Positions 54,002-62,123 of a stretch of 64,000 nucleotides of DNA are shown one piece after another (within the stretch, counting starts at the first letter, position 1; every line of letters starts with the position of its first letter). The notes under the pieces are model-generated. The model did not search any database and was not told the DNA's origin. It saw nothing but the letters and a program-made list of their open reading frames with translations. Origin of the DNA: Parasphingorhabdus sp. (lineage in GTDB: Bacteria; Pseudomonadota; Alphaproteobacteria; Sphingomonadales; Sphingomonadaceae); contig JAUCYS010000010.1 of NCBI GenBank assembly GCA_030373505.1, forward strand, positions 89,163 through 153,162, in the 5' to 3' direction. The translations under genes and the position numbers were made by a program.

Positions 54002-54784
54002 TTGGCAGTTGTTGCCGTCTATAATTCCAAAGGGGGTGTGGGCAAATCTACTTTTGCGATCAATCTCTCGTGGGAGGCGGTTCGGCAAGGCTATCGCACA
54101 TTGCTGTGGGAGCTGGATGAACAGGGGGACAGCAGCTGGATTCTGTCGCCCCCCAGCAATCACTGCAAGACCAACGCAAATCAGTTTGTACTGGGGTCGC
54201 GCAATATATTGCAGCAAATCCATCCGAGCAAATTCTCCGGCCTGAGCCTGCTCGATGGCGATCCGAACATGCGGGCGACAGAAAATTTTCTGGTCCTGTT
54301 TGCCCGTCAACAGCAGCTGTCCAAATTATTCGCCGAACTCGAGCAAAATTTTGACGTGATCATATTGGATTGCGCGCCCGGATTCAGTGAGGCCAATCGC
54401 AAGGTGATGCTGTTCACGCATCTGGTCGTGGTGCCGGTGATCCCTTCCCCCCTCGCGGTCCGGGGGCTGGACAAGATTCGCAAATTCATGACTCTGCATC
54501 GCGGCCACCACCCGCCCATTCTCCCGGTCTTTTCGATGGTGGATCGCCGCCGAAAAATGCACAATCTGTCGCTGGAGGAAAATCAGGACTGGCCGGTCAT
54601 TGATATGGCCAGCGAAGTCGAACAGATGACCCATCGGAAATTGCCGATCGGTGCCTTTGCCCCGACCAGCCGCAGCGGTCTGTCCTTTTCCCGGTTATGG
54701 CGAGGAATAGAACGAAAATTACTGGAGATGCTCGTCCTTCGAACCAAAGCGGAAGAGGAAGAGCGTCGCGCAAACCAGCGATGA
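54002..54784 (+). CDS. ParA family ATPase (second, unpaired)
   Basis: 260 residues from TTG 54002 with AAGGAAAGG eight bases upstream. Walker A VYNSKGGVGKSTFAINLS, switch I LLWELDEQGDSSW, and Walker B DVIILDCAPGF. VVVPVIPSPLAVRGLDKIRKFM is typical of ParA-like proteins. A basic C-terminus (RTKAEEEERRANQR) could contact DNA. No partner gene is coupled; mltG converges on it with 22 bases between stops. It is not closely similar to the ParA at 42 kb. The cargo is unknown. Confidence 0.82.
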   Translation: MAVVAVYNSKGGVGKSTFAINLSWEAVRQGYRTLLWELDEQGDSSWILSPPSNHCKTNANQFVLGSRNILQQIHPSKFSGLSLLDGDPNMRATENFLVLFARQQQLSKLFAELEQNFDVIILDCAPGFSEANRKVMLFTHLVVVPVIPSPLAVRGLDKIRKFMTLHRGHHPPILPVFSMVDRRRKMHNLSLEENQDWPVIDMASEVEQMTHRKLPIGAFAPTSRSGLSFSRLWRGIERKLLEMLVLRTKAEEEERRANQR

Positions 54785-54806
54785 CCTGTTGCCAGCGGAC
54801 AGATCG

Positions 54807-55778
54807 TCACATTTCTCCGCGCTGGCGGCGCAGGGCGAACCATTTTTCGACATTGGCATTATGCTCTTCCAGCGTTTCGGCGAAGACATGGCCGCCCTTG
54901 CCGTCCGCGACAAAATAGAGCGCCTTGGTTTTTGCAGGATTCAACACCGCCTCGATCGATGCGCGACCGGGATTGGCGATCGGCCCCCTGGGCAGGCCGA
55001 CCATGGCATAGGTGTTATAGTCATTGACCTGCGCTATTTCCGATTGCCGGATCCGCCGGCCCAGAGGCTTGCCCCTGGTGATCGGATAGATGATCGTCGG
55101 GTCGGCCTGCAGCATCATATTCTTGCGCAACCGGTTGCTGTAGACACCCGCCACCGTTGGCCGTTCGCGCGCCACGGCGGTTTCCTTCTCCACGATCGAC
55201 GCCAGGATGATCGCCTCTTTCGGGCTTTTGGCAATCGTAGCCTGTGACCGTTTTGGCCACAATTCCGCAATCGTGTCCTTCATCGCCTTTTGCATACGCA
55301 GCAGGACGGCTGCCCGTTGCTCGCCGCGCTCGAAACTGTAGCTGTCGGGGAGGATCGATCCTTCGGCAGGCACCGGAATATCGCCCTTGAGCAGCTTTTC
55401 ATCCATCAGTTTTTCGTAGACGAGGATCGACGGCGTCCCTTCCGGAACTGTGATCAGGCGCTGCACGGTTTTTCCGCCCTGCAGGATGTCGAGGATCAGC
55501 GCGTTGCTCGCGCCCGCCGGAATTTCAAATTCGCCGGCCTTGATCGGCTCCGACCCGCCGAGAATTTTCGCACGGGTCAGGAAGGCATCGGCGGATTTGA
55601 TGACTCCTTCCGATTCCATGGTTGCTGCGGCGGTGGCCAGGCTCGAGCCCGATCTGATCACAATCGTCCGCTGTTCTTCCAGCGGGCCGCTGGCGTTCCA
55701 GCCATAGAGGAAGTTGCCAGCGAGCAAGACTGCAATGACCGCCGCTGCCACCAGGATCAGGCAACCGAGGCGGCGCAT
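54807..55778 (-). CDS. mltG: endolytic murein transglycosylase MltG
   Basis: 323 residues. N-terminal membrane helix (CLILVAAAVIAVLLAGNF), LysM-like VIRSGSSLATAAATMESEGVI, and the YceG catalytic domain with the Glu in AIILASIVEKETAVARERPTVAGVYSNRL. QADPTIIYPITRGK and NTYAMVGLPRGPIANPG are family blocks. It cleaves nascent glycan and sets strand length. The classic acpP-fabF-mltG order is kept. Confidence 0.95.
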   Translation of the reverse strand: MRRLGCLILVAAAVIAVLLAGNFLYGWNASGPLEEQRTIVIRSGSSLATAAATMESEGVIKSADAFLTRAKILGGSEPIKAGEFEIPAGASNALILDILQGGKTVQRLITVPEGTPSILVYEKLMDEKLLKGDIPVPAEGSILPDSYSFERGEQRAAVLLRMQKAMKDTIAELWPKRSQATIAKSPKEAIILASIVEKETAVARERPTVAGVYSNRLRKNMMLQADPTIIYPITRGKPLGRRIRQSEIAQVNDYNTYAMVGLPRGPIANPGRASIEAVLNPAKTKALYFVADGKGGHVFAETLEEHNANVEKWFALRRQRGEM

Positions 55779-55782
55779 GATG

Positions 55783-57039
55783 CTAGATCGCTTTCATGAT
55801 GATGCTGGCATTGGTGCCGCCGAAACCGAAACTGTTGCTCAGCACGGCCTTGACTTCGCGCTTCTTGGCGAAATGCGGAACCAGGTCCACGCCCTCGCAG
55901 CCTTCATCCGGATCATCCAGATTGAGCGTCGGCGGGACAATCTGGTCGCGCAGGGCAAGAATGCAGAAAATGCCTTCCACCGCGCCGGCACCGCCGAGCA
56001 GATGGCCTATCGCCGATTTGGTCGAGCTCATCGACATGGTCTTGAGATCTTCGCCAAACAGACGCTTCACCGCTGCCAGCTCGATCGTGTCGGCCATGGT
56101 CGAGGTGCCGTGCGCGTTGACATAGTCAATATCGGCTGTGGTCAGGCCAGAGCGTTTCAGCGCCATTTCCATCGAGCGGTAGGCACCGGTGCCATCGGGA
56201 TGCGGCGCAGTGACATGATAGGCATCGCCGGACATGCCGTAGCCGATCACTTCGCAATAGATTTTCGCGCCGCGGGCCTTGGCATGTTCATATTCTTCCA
56301 GAACGACGACGCCTGCGCCCTCGCCCATCACAAAGCCGTCGCGATCCTTGTCATAGGGACGCGATGCTGCGGTCGGATCGTCGTTGCGCTTGGTCGACAG
56401 CGCCTTCGCCTGCGCAAAACCGGCAATGCCGATCGGACAGATGGTTGCTTCCGCACCACCGGCCAGCATCACATCGGCATCGTCGAGCGCGATCATTCTT
56501 GCGGCATCGCCGATGCTGTGGGCACCGGTCGAGCAGGCCGTGACAACCGCATGATTCGGCCCCATCAGGCCATATTTGATCGAAACCTGACCGGAGATCA
56601 GGTTGATCAGGCGGCCATGGACAAAATGCGGGCTGACGCGGCTCGGTCCGCGCTCATAAAGGACGATCGATTCTTTCTCGATTCCCGGCAATCCGCCGAT
56701 TCCGGAGCCGATCGAACAGCCGGCACGCAGCTTGGCCTCGTCCGACATGTCGGTGAGTCCCGCATCCTCCAGCGCCTGGCCGGCAGCATCAATACCGTAA
56801 ACGATGAAAGGATCGACCTGACGCTGGACCTTGTGATCGACGCGCAGATTCGGATCAAAGCCATATTCATGGTCGGCCGGCTTGACCTCGCAGGCGATAT
56901 GGCATTTCTGGTCGGATGCATCGAAACGCGTGATCTTGCCCGCGCCGGACTTGGAAGCAAGGATATTGCTCCAGGTCGTTTCTACATCCCCGCCCAGCGG
57001 CGTTACCAGGCCCATTCCGGTTACAACTACACGGCGCAT
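55783..57039 (-). CDS. fabF: 3-oxoacyl-ACP synthase II
   Basis: 418 residues, thiolase fold. Catalytic Cys in AVVTACSTGAHSIGDAARM, His in NAHGTSTMADTIELAAVK and His in TKSAIGHLLGGAGAVEGIF. It elongates acyl-ACP with malonyl-ACP. It is 152 bases downstream of acpP and 4 bases upstream of mltG. Confidence 0.97.
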   Translation of the reverse strand: MRRVVVTGMGLVTPLGGDVETTWSNILASKSGAGKITRFDASDQKCHIACEVKPADHEYGFDPNLRVDHKVQRQVDPFIVYGIDAAGQALEDAGLTDMSDEAKLRAGCSIGSGIGGLPGIEKESIVLYERGPSRVSPHFVHGRLINLISGQVSIKYGLMGPNHAVVTACSTGAHSIGDAARMIALDDADVMLAGGAEATICPIGIAGFAQAKALSTKRNDDPTAASRPYDKDRDGFVMGEGAGVVVLEEYEHAKARGAKIYCEVIGYGMSGDAYHVTAPHPDGTGAYRSMEMALKRSGLTTADIDYVNAHGTSTMADTIELAAVKRLFGEDLKTMSMSSTKSAIGHLLGGAGAVEGIFCILALRDQIVPPTLNLDDPDEGCEGVDLVPHFAKKREVKAVLSNSFGFGGTNASIIMKAI

Positions 57040-57191
57040 ATCATGCCTTTCCTTGCGGACTTCCCCTGCCCTAAATCAAAAACGGCCACCGGTTCAGGAC
57101 ATTCCTCCCGGGCCGGTGAGCCGCTTTGCAGTTTTTTAGCGATCATTGGCCCCGAGGCGCGCCCTTTTTGGTGGCAGCACCCCAAAATCAA

Positions 57192-57428
57192 TTAGCCCTT
57201 GTTTTTGTCGATGAAATCGATGGCGTCTTTGACAGTGGCGATTTTTTCGGCTGCATCGTCAGGAATTTCGACGCTGAATTCTTCTTCAAACGCCATAACC
57301 AGCTCAACGATGTCAAGGCTGTCAGCGCCCAGATCATCGATGAAAGCAGCTTCTTCGGTCACTTTGTCGGCTTCAACACCCAGATGCTCAACAACGATCT
57401 TTTTTACGCGCTCTGCAGTCTCACTCAT
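57192..57428 (-). CDS. acpP: acyl carrier protein
   Basis: 78 residues. The phosphopantetheine Ser37 is in [21 protein letters not shown]. Acidic and helical throughout, as in all bacterial AcpP. GAGAGGTCC-type SD precedes the ATG. It lies between fabG (115 bases upstream) and fabF. Confidence 0.98.
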   Translation of the reverse strand: MSETAERVKKIVVEHLGVEADKVTEEAAFIDDLGADSLDIVELVMAFEEEFSVEIPDDAAEKIATVKDAIDFIDKNKG

Positions 57429-57543
57429 GAGAGGTCCTTTATGTTACGAATGAATTTCTATTTCGTCCTAGTGCGGTGGCGCGCGGCTTGCAAGTGTCCG
57501 TGAAGTCGAAAACGCACCGGGAACTACATTTCTGCGGTGATTG

Positions 57544-58287
57544 TCAGGAAATCATCGCCATGCCGCCGTTTACATGCAGCGTCTGGCCGGTCACATAGGC
57601 GGCCTCCTTGCTGGCCAGATAGACCACGGCGGCACCAATATCGTCGCCGCTGCCCATTTTTCCTGCCGGAATCTTGCGGTTGATCTCGTCCTTCTGGGCA
57701 TCGGTCAAGGCGTCGGTCATCGGCGATTCAATGAAGCCGGGGGCAACGCAGTTGACGGTGATGCCGCGGGACGCCAGTTCCTGCGCCAGAGCCTTCGACA
57801 TGCCGACCAGTCCGGCCTTCGACGCGACATAATTGGCCTGGCCGGGGTTGCCGGTGGCGCCGACCACCGAACTGATCGAAATGATCCGGCCATGGCGGGC
57901 CTTCATCATCGGCCGGGCTGCTGCCCGGATCAGGCGAAAGGCCGATTCCAGATTGACGCGGATCACATCGCCGAAATCCTCATCCGACATGCGCATGACC
58001 AGTCCGTCGCGGGTGATCCCGGCATTATTGACCAAAATGTCGAGCTTGCCGAGCTTTGCCACCGCGTCCGGCACCAGGGCATCGACTTCTTCCGCCTTGG
58101 ACAGATCACAGGGCAGAACGACATGGCCTTCACCCGCCATCTGCGGAATCATTTCCATCAGGACATGGCGGCGCGTTCCCGACAGCGCGACAGTCGCCCC
58201 GCGTTCGGCCAGGGATTTGGCGATTGCCGACCCGATTCCGCCCGACGCTCCGGTTACCAGGGCAGTCATTCCGCTTAAATCAAACAT
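57544..58287 (-). CDS. fabG: 3-oxoacyl-ACP reductase
   Basis: 247 residues from ATG 58287, with AAGGAATTGGGA upstream. SDR: ALVTGASGGIGSAIA (NADPH), LVNNAGITRDGLVMRM, ISSVVGATGNPGQANYVASKAGL (Ser, Tyr, Lys), and VNCVAPGFIESPMTD. It reduces 3-oxoacyl-ACP in each elongation cycle. It follows fabD with 62 bases between. Confidence 0.97.
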   Translation of the reverse strand: MFDLSGMTALVTGASGGIGSAIAKSLAERGATVALSGTRRHVLMEMIPQMAGEGHVVLPCDLSKAEEVDALVPDAVAKLGKLDILVNNAGITRDGLVMRMSDEDFGDVIRVNLESAFRLIRAAARPMMKARHGRIISISSVVGATGNPGQANYVASKAGLVGMSKALAQELASRGITVNCVAPGFIESPMTDALTDAQKDEINRKIPAGKMGSGDDIGAAVVYLASKEAAYVTGQTLHVNGGMAMIS

Positions 58288-58349
58288 TCCCAATTCCTTC
58301 AAAATTCCAGGCCGTAGCGCCAAATATTAGAGTCTGAATGCCGGCGCGA

Positions 58350-59285
58350 CTAGAGGCCTTTCAGAAAGGATTCAATATCGTCCAGGGACACGAGACTGGC
58401 GGTCTCCGCGTCGGGCGCGATCCGCCCTACCATGCCGCTCAGCACCTTGCCGCCAAATTCGACAAATTGCTCCACACCCGATTCCGCCATATTGGCGACC
58501 GATTCCCGCCAGCGCACAGTGCCCGTCACCTGCCGCACCAGCAGATCGCGAATTTCGTCCACTTCCGACACCGGAGCGGCTGTGACATTGGCGAAGACCG
58601 GAACGACGGGGGACAGGATCGTTGCCTCACCCAGCGCCTCTTCCATGGCTTCGGCCGCCGGTGCCATCAGCGAACAGTGGAAGGGCGCCGAAACCGGCAG
58701 CAGAATGCCGCGCTTGATGCCGTGATCCTTCGCTGCCGCAATCGCCCGCTCGATCGCCCCGATATGCCCGGAGATCACTACCTGAGTCGGATCATTGTCA
58801 TTGGCCACGGTACAAATTTCGCCCTGAGCCGATTCATTGGCCAGCGCCGAGGCCTTTTTGATGTCGGCTCCGAGCAGGGCCGCCATGCCGCCCTTGCCGA
58901 CCGGCACGGCCTTTTGCATCGACAGGCCGCGCAGTTTCAGCAGCTCGGCGGTCGTTGTCAGGTTCAGGGCCCCCGCCGCGCACAGTGCGCTATATTCGCC
59001 GAGGCTGTGGCCAGCGACATAGCTGCACAAATCTTCCAGAGACTTGCCGCCGTCTTTTTCCATGACCCGCAGGGTGGCGATGGCATTGGCCATGATCGCC
59101 GGCTGCGCATTTTCGGTCAGGGTCAGTTCTTCGGACGGGCCTTCGCACATCAGCTTGAACAGATTTTGCTCGAGCGCGTGATCGACTTCCTCGAAAACCT
59201 CACGGGCGGTGCTGCTTGCCTCGGCGAGCGCCTTGCCCATGCCAACCGTCTGGCTGCCCTGTCCCGGAAAAATAAATGCGCGCAT
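58350..59285 (-). CDS. fabD: malonyl-CoA:ACP transacylase
   Basis: 311 residues from ATG 59285 (MRAFIFPGQGSQ); a longer frame lacks family support. Ser nucleophile in VAGHSLGEYSALCAAG, His in PVSAPFHCSLM, and Gln in GQGSQTVGMGK. It loads malonyl onto ACP. First gene of the fabD-fabG-acpP-fabF-mltG cluster. 117 bases separate it from a divergent kinase-like gene. Confidence 0.97.
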   Translation of the reverse strand: MRAFIFPGQGSQTVGMGKALAEASSTAREVFEEVDHALEQNLFKLMCEGPSEELTLTENAQPAIMANAIATLRVMEKDGGKSLEDLCSYVAGHSLGEYSALCAAGALNLTTTAELLKLRGLSMQKAVPVGKGGMAALLGADIKKASALANESAQGEICTVANDNDPTQVVISGHIGAIERAIAAAKDHGIKRGILLPVSAPFHCSLMAPAAEAMEEALGEATILSPVVPVFANVTAAPVSEVDEIRDLLVRQVTGTVRWRESVANMAESGVEQFVEFGGKVLSGMVGRIAPDAETASLVSLDDIESFLKGL

Positions 59286-59402
59286 GCTGATCCCCATTGC
59301 AAAATATGCTGGGGAATTAGGGACGATTGCCCGGTCATGCAAGCGCCGCTATCGCGCAGCAAAAGCATTGCGTATTTTTAATCGTCCGATTAAACCCTGC
59401 GC

Positions 59403-60806
59403 ATGATCGATGAGACATTCCGGGAAAAGCTTGCAGCTTATTGCGGCAGAGCCTTTGGAGCAAACGGTGCCCTGACGGAGGTTCAGCGCTTGTCCGGCGG
59501 TGCCAGCATGGAAAGCTGGGCCTTTTCCTATAGCGGCGAAGCCTTTGTATTGCGCCGCCTGCCCACTGGCCTGTCGCCCGATGATGACGGTCTCCGCGGC
59601 GTTCCCCTGGCCACCCAGGCCGATGTGATCGAACTGGCCCGCGCTGCCGGAGTGACGGCGCCAGAGGTCCGCGGACGGCTGCAGCCGAAGGATGGTCTGG
59701 GCGAAGGTTTCATCATGAGCAAGGCAGAGGGCGAGACCCTGCCCCACAAGATTCTCGGCAATCCCGAATTTGCGGAGGCCGAAAGCAGACTGACCGAGCA
59801 ATGCGCCAGGGAACTGGCGGCCATTCACCGGATCGGGATGAATCCGCTGCTGCAGTCGCTCGAATATTTTTCACCCGCCGAGCTGATCCGCGTGCAGAAG
59901 GACAAATATCACGAAATCGGCGGCCAGATTCCGATCTATGACTATGCCTTTCACTGGCTGGAGCAAAATGCACCGGATGCCAGCGACAAATATCTGGTGC
60001 ATGGCGATTTCCGGATGGGCAATCTGATGATCGACCAGCAGGGCCTCTCCGCCGTGCTGGACTGGGAACTGGTCCGGCTGGGCGACCCGGTCCAGGATCT
60101 GGCCTATCTGTGCACGCCGAGTTGGCGATTCGGCCATTATGAGAAGGAAGCCGGCGGCTTTGACAGCGCCGAGGCCTTTCTGGCAGCCTATGCCGAAGCC
60201 AGCGGCGCGGAGGTTGATCCCGACCGTTTCCGCTTCTGGCTGATCTACTCGACGCTGTGGTGGGGAGTCGCGTGCATGGTCATGGGCCAGATCTGGCGCA
60301 GCCGTGGCGACCGTTCGCTGGAGCGTACGGTGATCGGCCGCCGCGTATCCGAGGTGGAGATCGATCTGGCCCTGCTGTTCGAGGAAATCCTGCCCGATGC
60401 GGCAGCCACTCCGCTCGACTGGTCCATGCCGGAAGAGGCGAGCGTGACCGGCGAGACCGGTTACGGCGAATTGCTGACCGCGCTGGAGGAATGGAATGGC
60501 AAACATGTTCTTCCCGGCCTGAAAGGCCATGACAAATTCCAGTCCCGCGTGGCCGGCAATGCACTTGGCATCGCGCGGCGGCAGGCGGAATGGGGGCCCG
60601 CCTACCGGGATGCCGAAAAGGCCCGGCTGGCCGCTATCGGTTATGATCATCGACAGCTTTGTCTCGGCCTTTCAAAAGGCGAGATCGCGGCGACCAGTCC
60701 GGCGGTCTGGGACCATCTGCGACTGTCCGCGCTGGAACGGCTGTCCATCGACCAGCCCAAATATGCCGGCCTCAAGGTCGCGCTCAACAAATGGAGAAGC
60801 AGATGA
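59403..60806 (+). CDS. APH-like phosphotransferase with C-terminal DUF6285-like part
   Basis: 467 residues. The first 330 residues are an aminoglycoside-phosphotransferase-type kinase: FVLRRLP (Lys replaced by Arg-Arg in the N-lobe), LVHGDFRMGNLMI (catalytic Asp) and AVLDWELVRLGDP (metal Asp). The C-terminal part, from about residue 370, is helical (TALEEWNGKHVLPGLKGHDKFQSRVAGNALGIARRQ) and like DUF6285. It overlaps an acyl-CoA dehydrogenase gene by ATGA. The pair resembles the kinase and dehydrogenase halves of ACAD10/ACAD11, so a hydroxyacyl-CoA kinase role is likely, not antibiotic resistance. Confidence 0.87.
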   Translation: MIDETFREKLAAYCGRAFGANGALTEVQRLSGGASMESWAFSYSGEAFVLRRLPTGLSPDDDGLRGVPLATQADVIELARAAGVTAPEVRGRLQPKDGLGEGFIMSKAEGETLPHKILGNPEFAEAESRLTEQCARELAAIHRIGMNPLLQSLEYFSPAELIRVQKDKYHEIGGQIPIYDYAFHWLEQNAPDASDKYLVHGDFRMGNLMIDQQGLSAVLDWELVRLGDPVQDLAYLCTPSWRFGHYEKEAGGFDSAEAFLAAYAEASGAEVDPDRFRFWLIYSTLWWGVACMVMGQIWRSRGDRSLERTVIGRRVSEVEIDLALLFEEILPDAAATPLDWSMPEEASVTGETGYGELLTALEEWNGKHVLPGLKGHDKFQSRVAGNALGIARRQAEWGPAYRDAEKARLAAIGYDHRQLCLGLSKGEIAATSPAVWDHLRLSALERLSIDQPKYAGLKVALNKWRSR

Positions 60807-62080
60807 CCGGTTTTGAAATCCCGCAGGAAATTGAAGACTATCTTGATGTGCTGGACGCCTTCATCGAGGCCGAGATCAAGCCGATCGAGCAGCGCGACGA
60901 CAATATCCGCTTTTTCGACCACCGGCGCGAGGATGCCCGGACCAACTGGGAAAACCAGGGCCTGCCGACCGAGGAATGGGAAGCGTTGCTGGTCGAGATG
61001 CGGCAGGTCGCGGACGCAGCCGGTCACTATCGCTATGCCCTGCCCAAGGAATTTGGCGGTCAGGATGGCACCAATCTCGGCATGGCACGAATCCGCGAGC
61101 ATCTGGCGCACAAGGGCCTCGGGCTGCACAATGACCTGCAGAATGAAAATTCGATCGTCGGCAATCTGGTGCAGCCGCTGATGCTGCGCGATTTCGGTAC
61201 CGAGCAGCAGAAGAATGACTATATTCCCGAGATGCTGGCCGGGCGCATGGGCTGGTGTTTCGGGCTGACCGAAGAAGATCATGGCTCGGACGCGACCTGG
61301 ATGGACACGACGGCCGTGCGCGAAACGCGCGACGGCGTCGACGGCTGGCTGATCAACGGCAACAAGATGTGGACCACCGGTCTGCACAAGGCCTCGCATG
61401 TGATGACCTTTGCCCGGCACAGCGGCAAGGATGGCGATGCGCGCGGCATCGGCTGTTTCATCGTGCCGGTGGATGCCGAGGGCTTCGAGATCGGCGAATA
61501 TATGTGGACGTTCAACATGCCCACGGACCATCCGAAATGTTCCTATACCAATGTCTGGATTCCCGCAGACGCCGTACTGGGCGATCTCGACATGGGGCTC
61601 GCCTGCGCGCAGCATTTTGTCCACGAGAACCGCATCCGTCAGGCCGCATCCTCGCTCGGCGCGGCGCAATATTGCATCGACGAGTCGGTACGCTATGCCG
61701 GCGAGCGCAAGCCGTTCGGCAAGCCGCTGTCCGTGAATCAGGGCATCCAGTTCCCGCTGGTCGAACTGCACACCGAGGCGGCGATGCTGCGCCAGCTGAT
61801 CTATGCCACGGCCGCCAAGATGGACACCATGCCGAAACCGGATGTCGCCAAATATCTCTCCGCACAGGTGTCGATGTGCAATTATCGAGCGAACCGGCTG
61901 TGCTGCGATGCCGCCGACCGCGCGATGCAGGTCCACGGCGGCATGGGCTATTCGCGCCACAAGCCGTTCGAGCATATCTACCGCCATCACCGCCGCTACC
62001 GGATCACCGAGGGTGCTGAAGAAATCCAGATGCGCAAGATCGCCGGTGACATGTTCGGGTTTCTGAACCGGAAAAAATAG
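60803..62080 (+). CDS. acyl-CoA dehydrogenase, ACAD10/11-like
   Basis: 425 residues from ATG 60803, coupled to the kinase gene. FAD motifs WCFGLTEEDHGSDATWM, WWITTG-like position NGNKMWTTGLHKASHVM, and RKPFGKPLSVNQGIQFPL. The C-terminal RRYRITEGAEEIQMRKIAG holds the Glu expected to be the catalytic base. Likely substrate, from the pairing, is a phosphorylated hydroxyacyl-CoA. The next gene converges with 43 bases between stops. Confidence 0.88.
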   Translation: MTGFEIPQEIEDYLDVLDAFIEAEIKPIEQRDDNIRFFDHRREDARTNWENQGLPTEEWEALLVEMRQVADAAGHYRYALPKEFGGQDGTNLGMARIREHLAHKGLGLHNDLQNENSIVGNLVQPLMLRDFGTEQQKNDYIPEMLAGRMGWCFGLTEEDHGSDATWMDTTAVRETRDGVDGWLINGNKMWTTGLHKASHVMTFARHSGKDGDARGIGCFIVPVDAEGFEIGEYMWTFNMPTDHPKCSYTNVWIPADAVLGDLDMGLACAQHFVHENRIRQAASSLGAAQYCIDESVRYAGERKPFGKPLSVNQGIQFPLVELHTEAAMLRQLIYATAAKMDTMPKPDVAKYLSAQVSMCNYRANRLCCDAADRAMQVHGGMGYSRHKPFEHIYRHHRRYRITEGAEEIQMRKIAGDMFGFLNRKK

Positions 62081-62123
62081 CACGCCCGACGGGCGCAGCC
62101 GCCAAAAAGCGCTAGGGCCGAAC

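Noticed and set aside
59403..60806. Aminoglycoside resistance gene
   Set aside because: The APH fold is shared with many metabolic kinases. Coupling to an acyl-CoA dehydrogenase and the DUF6285-like tail argue for lipid metabolism.
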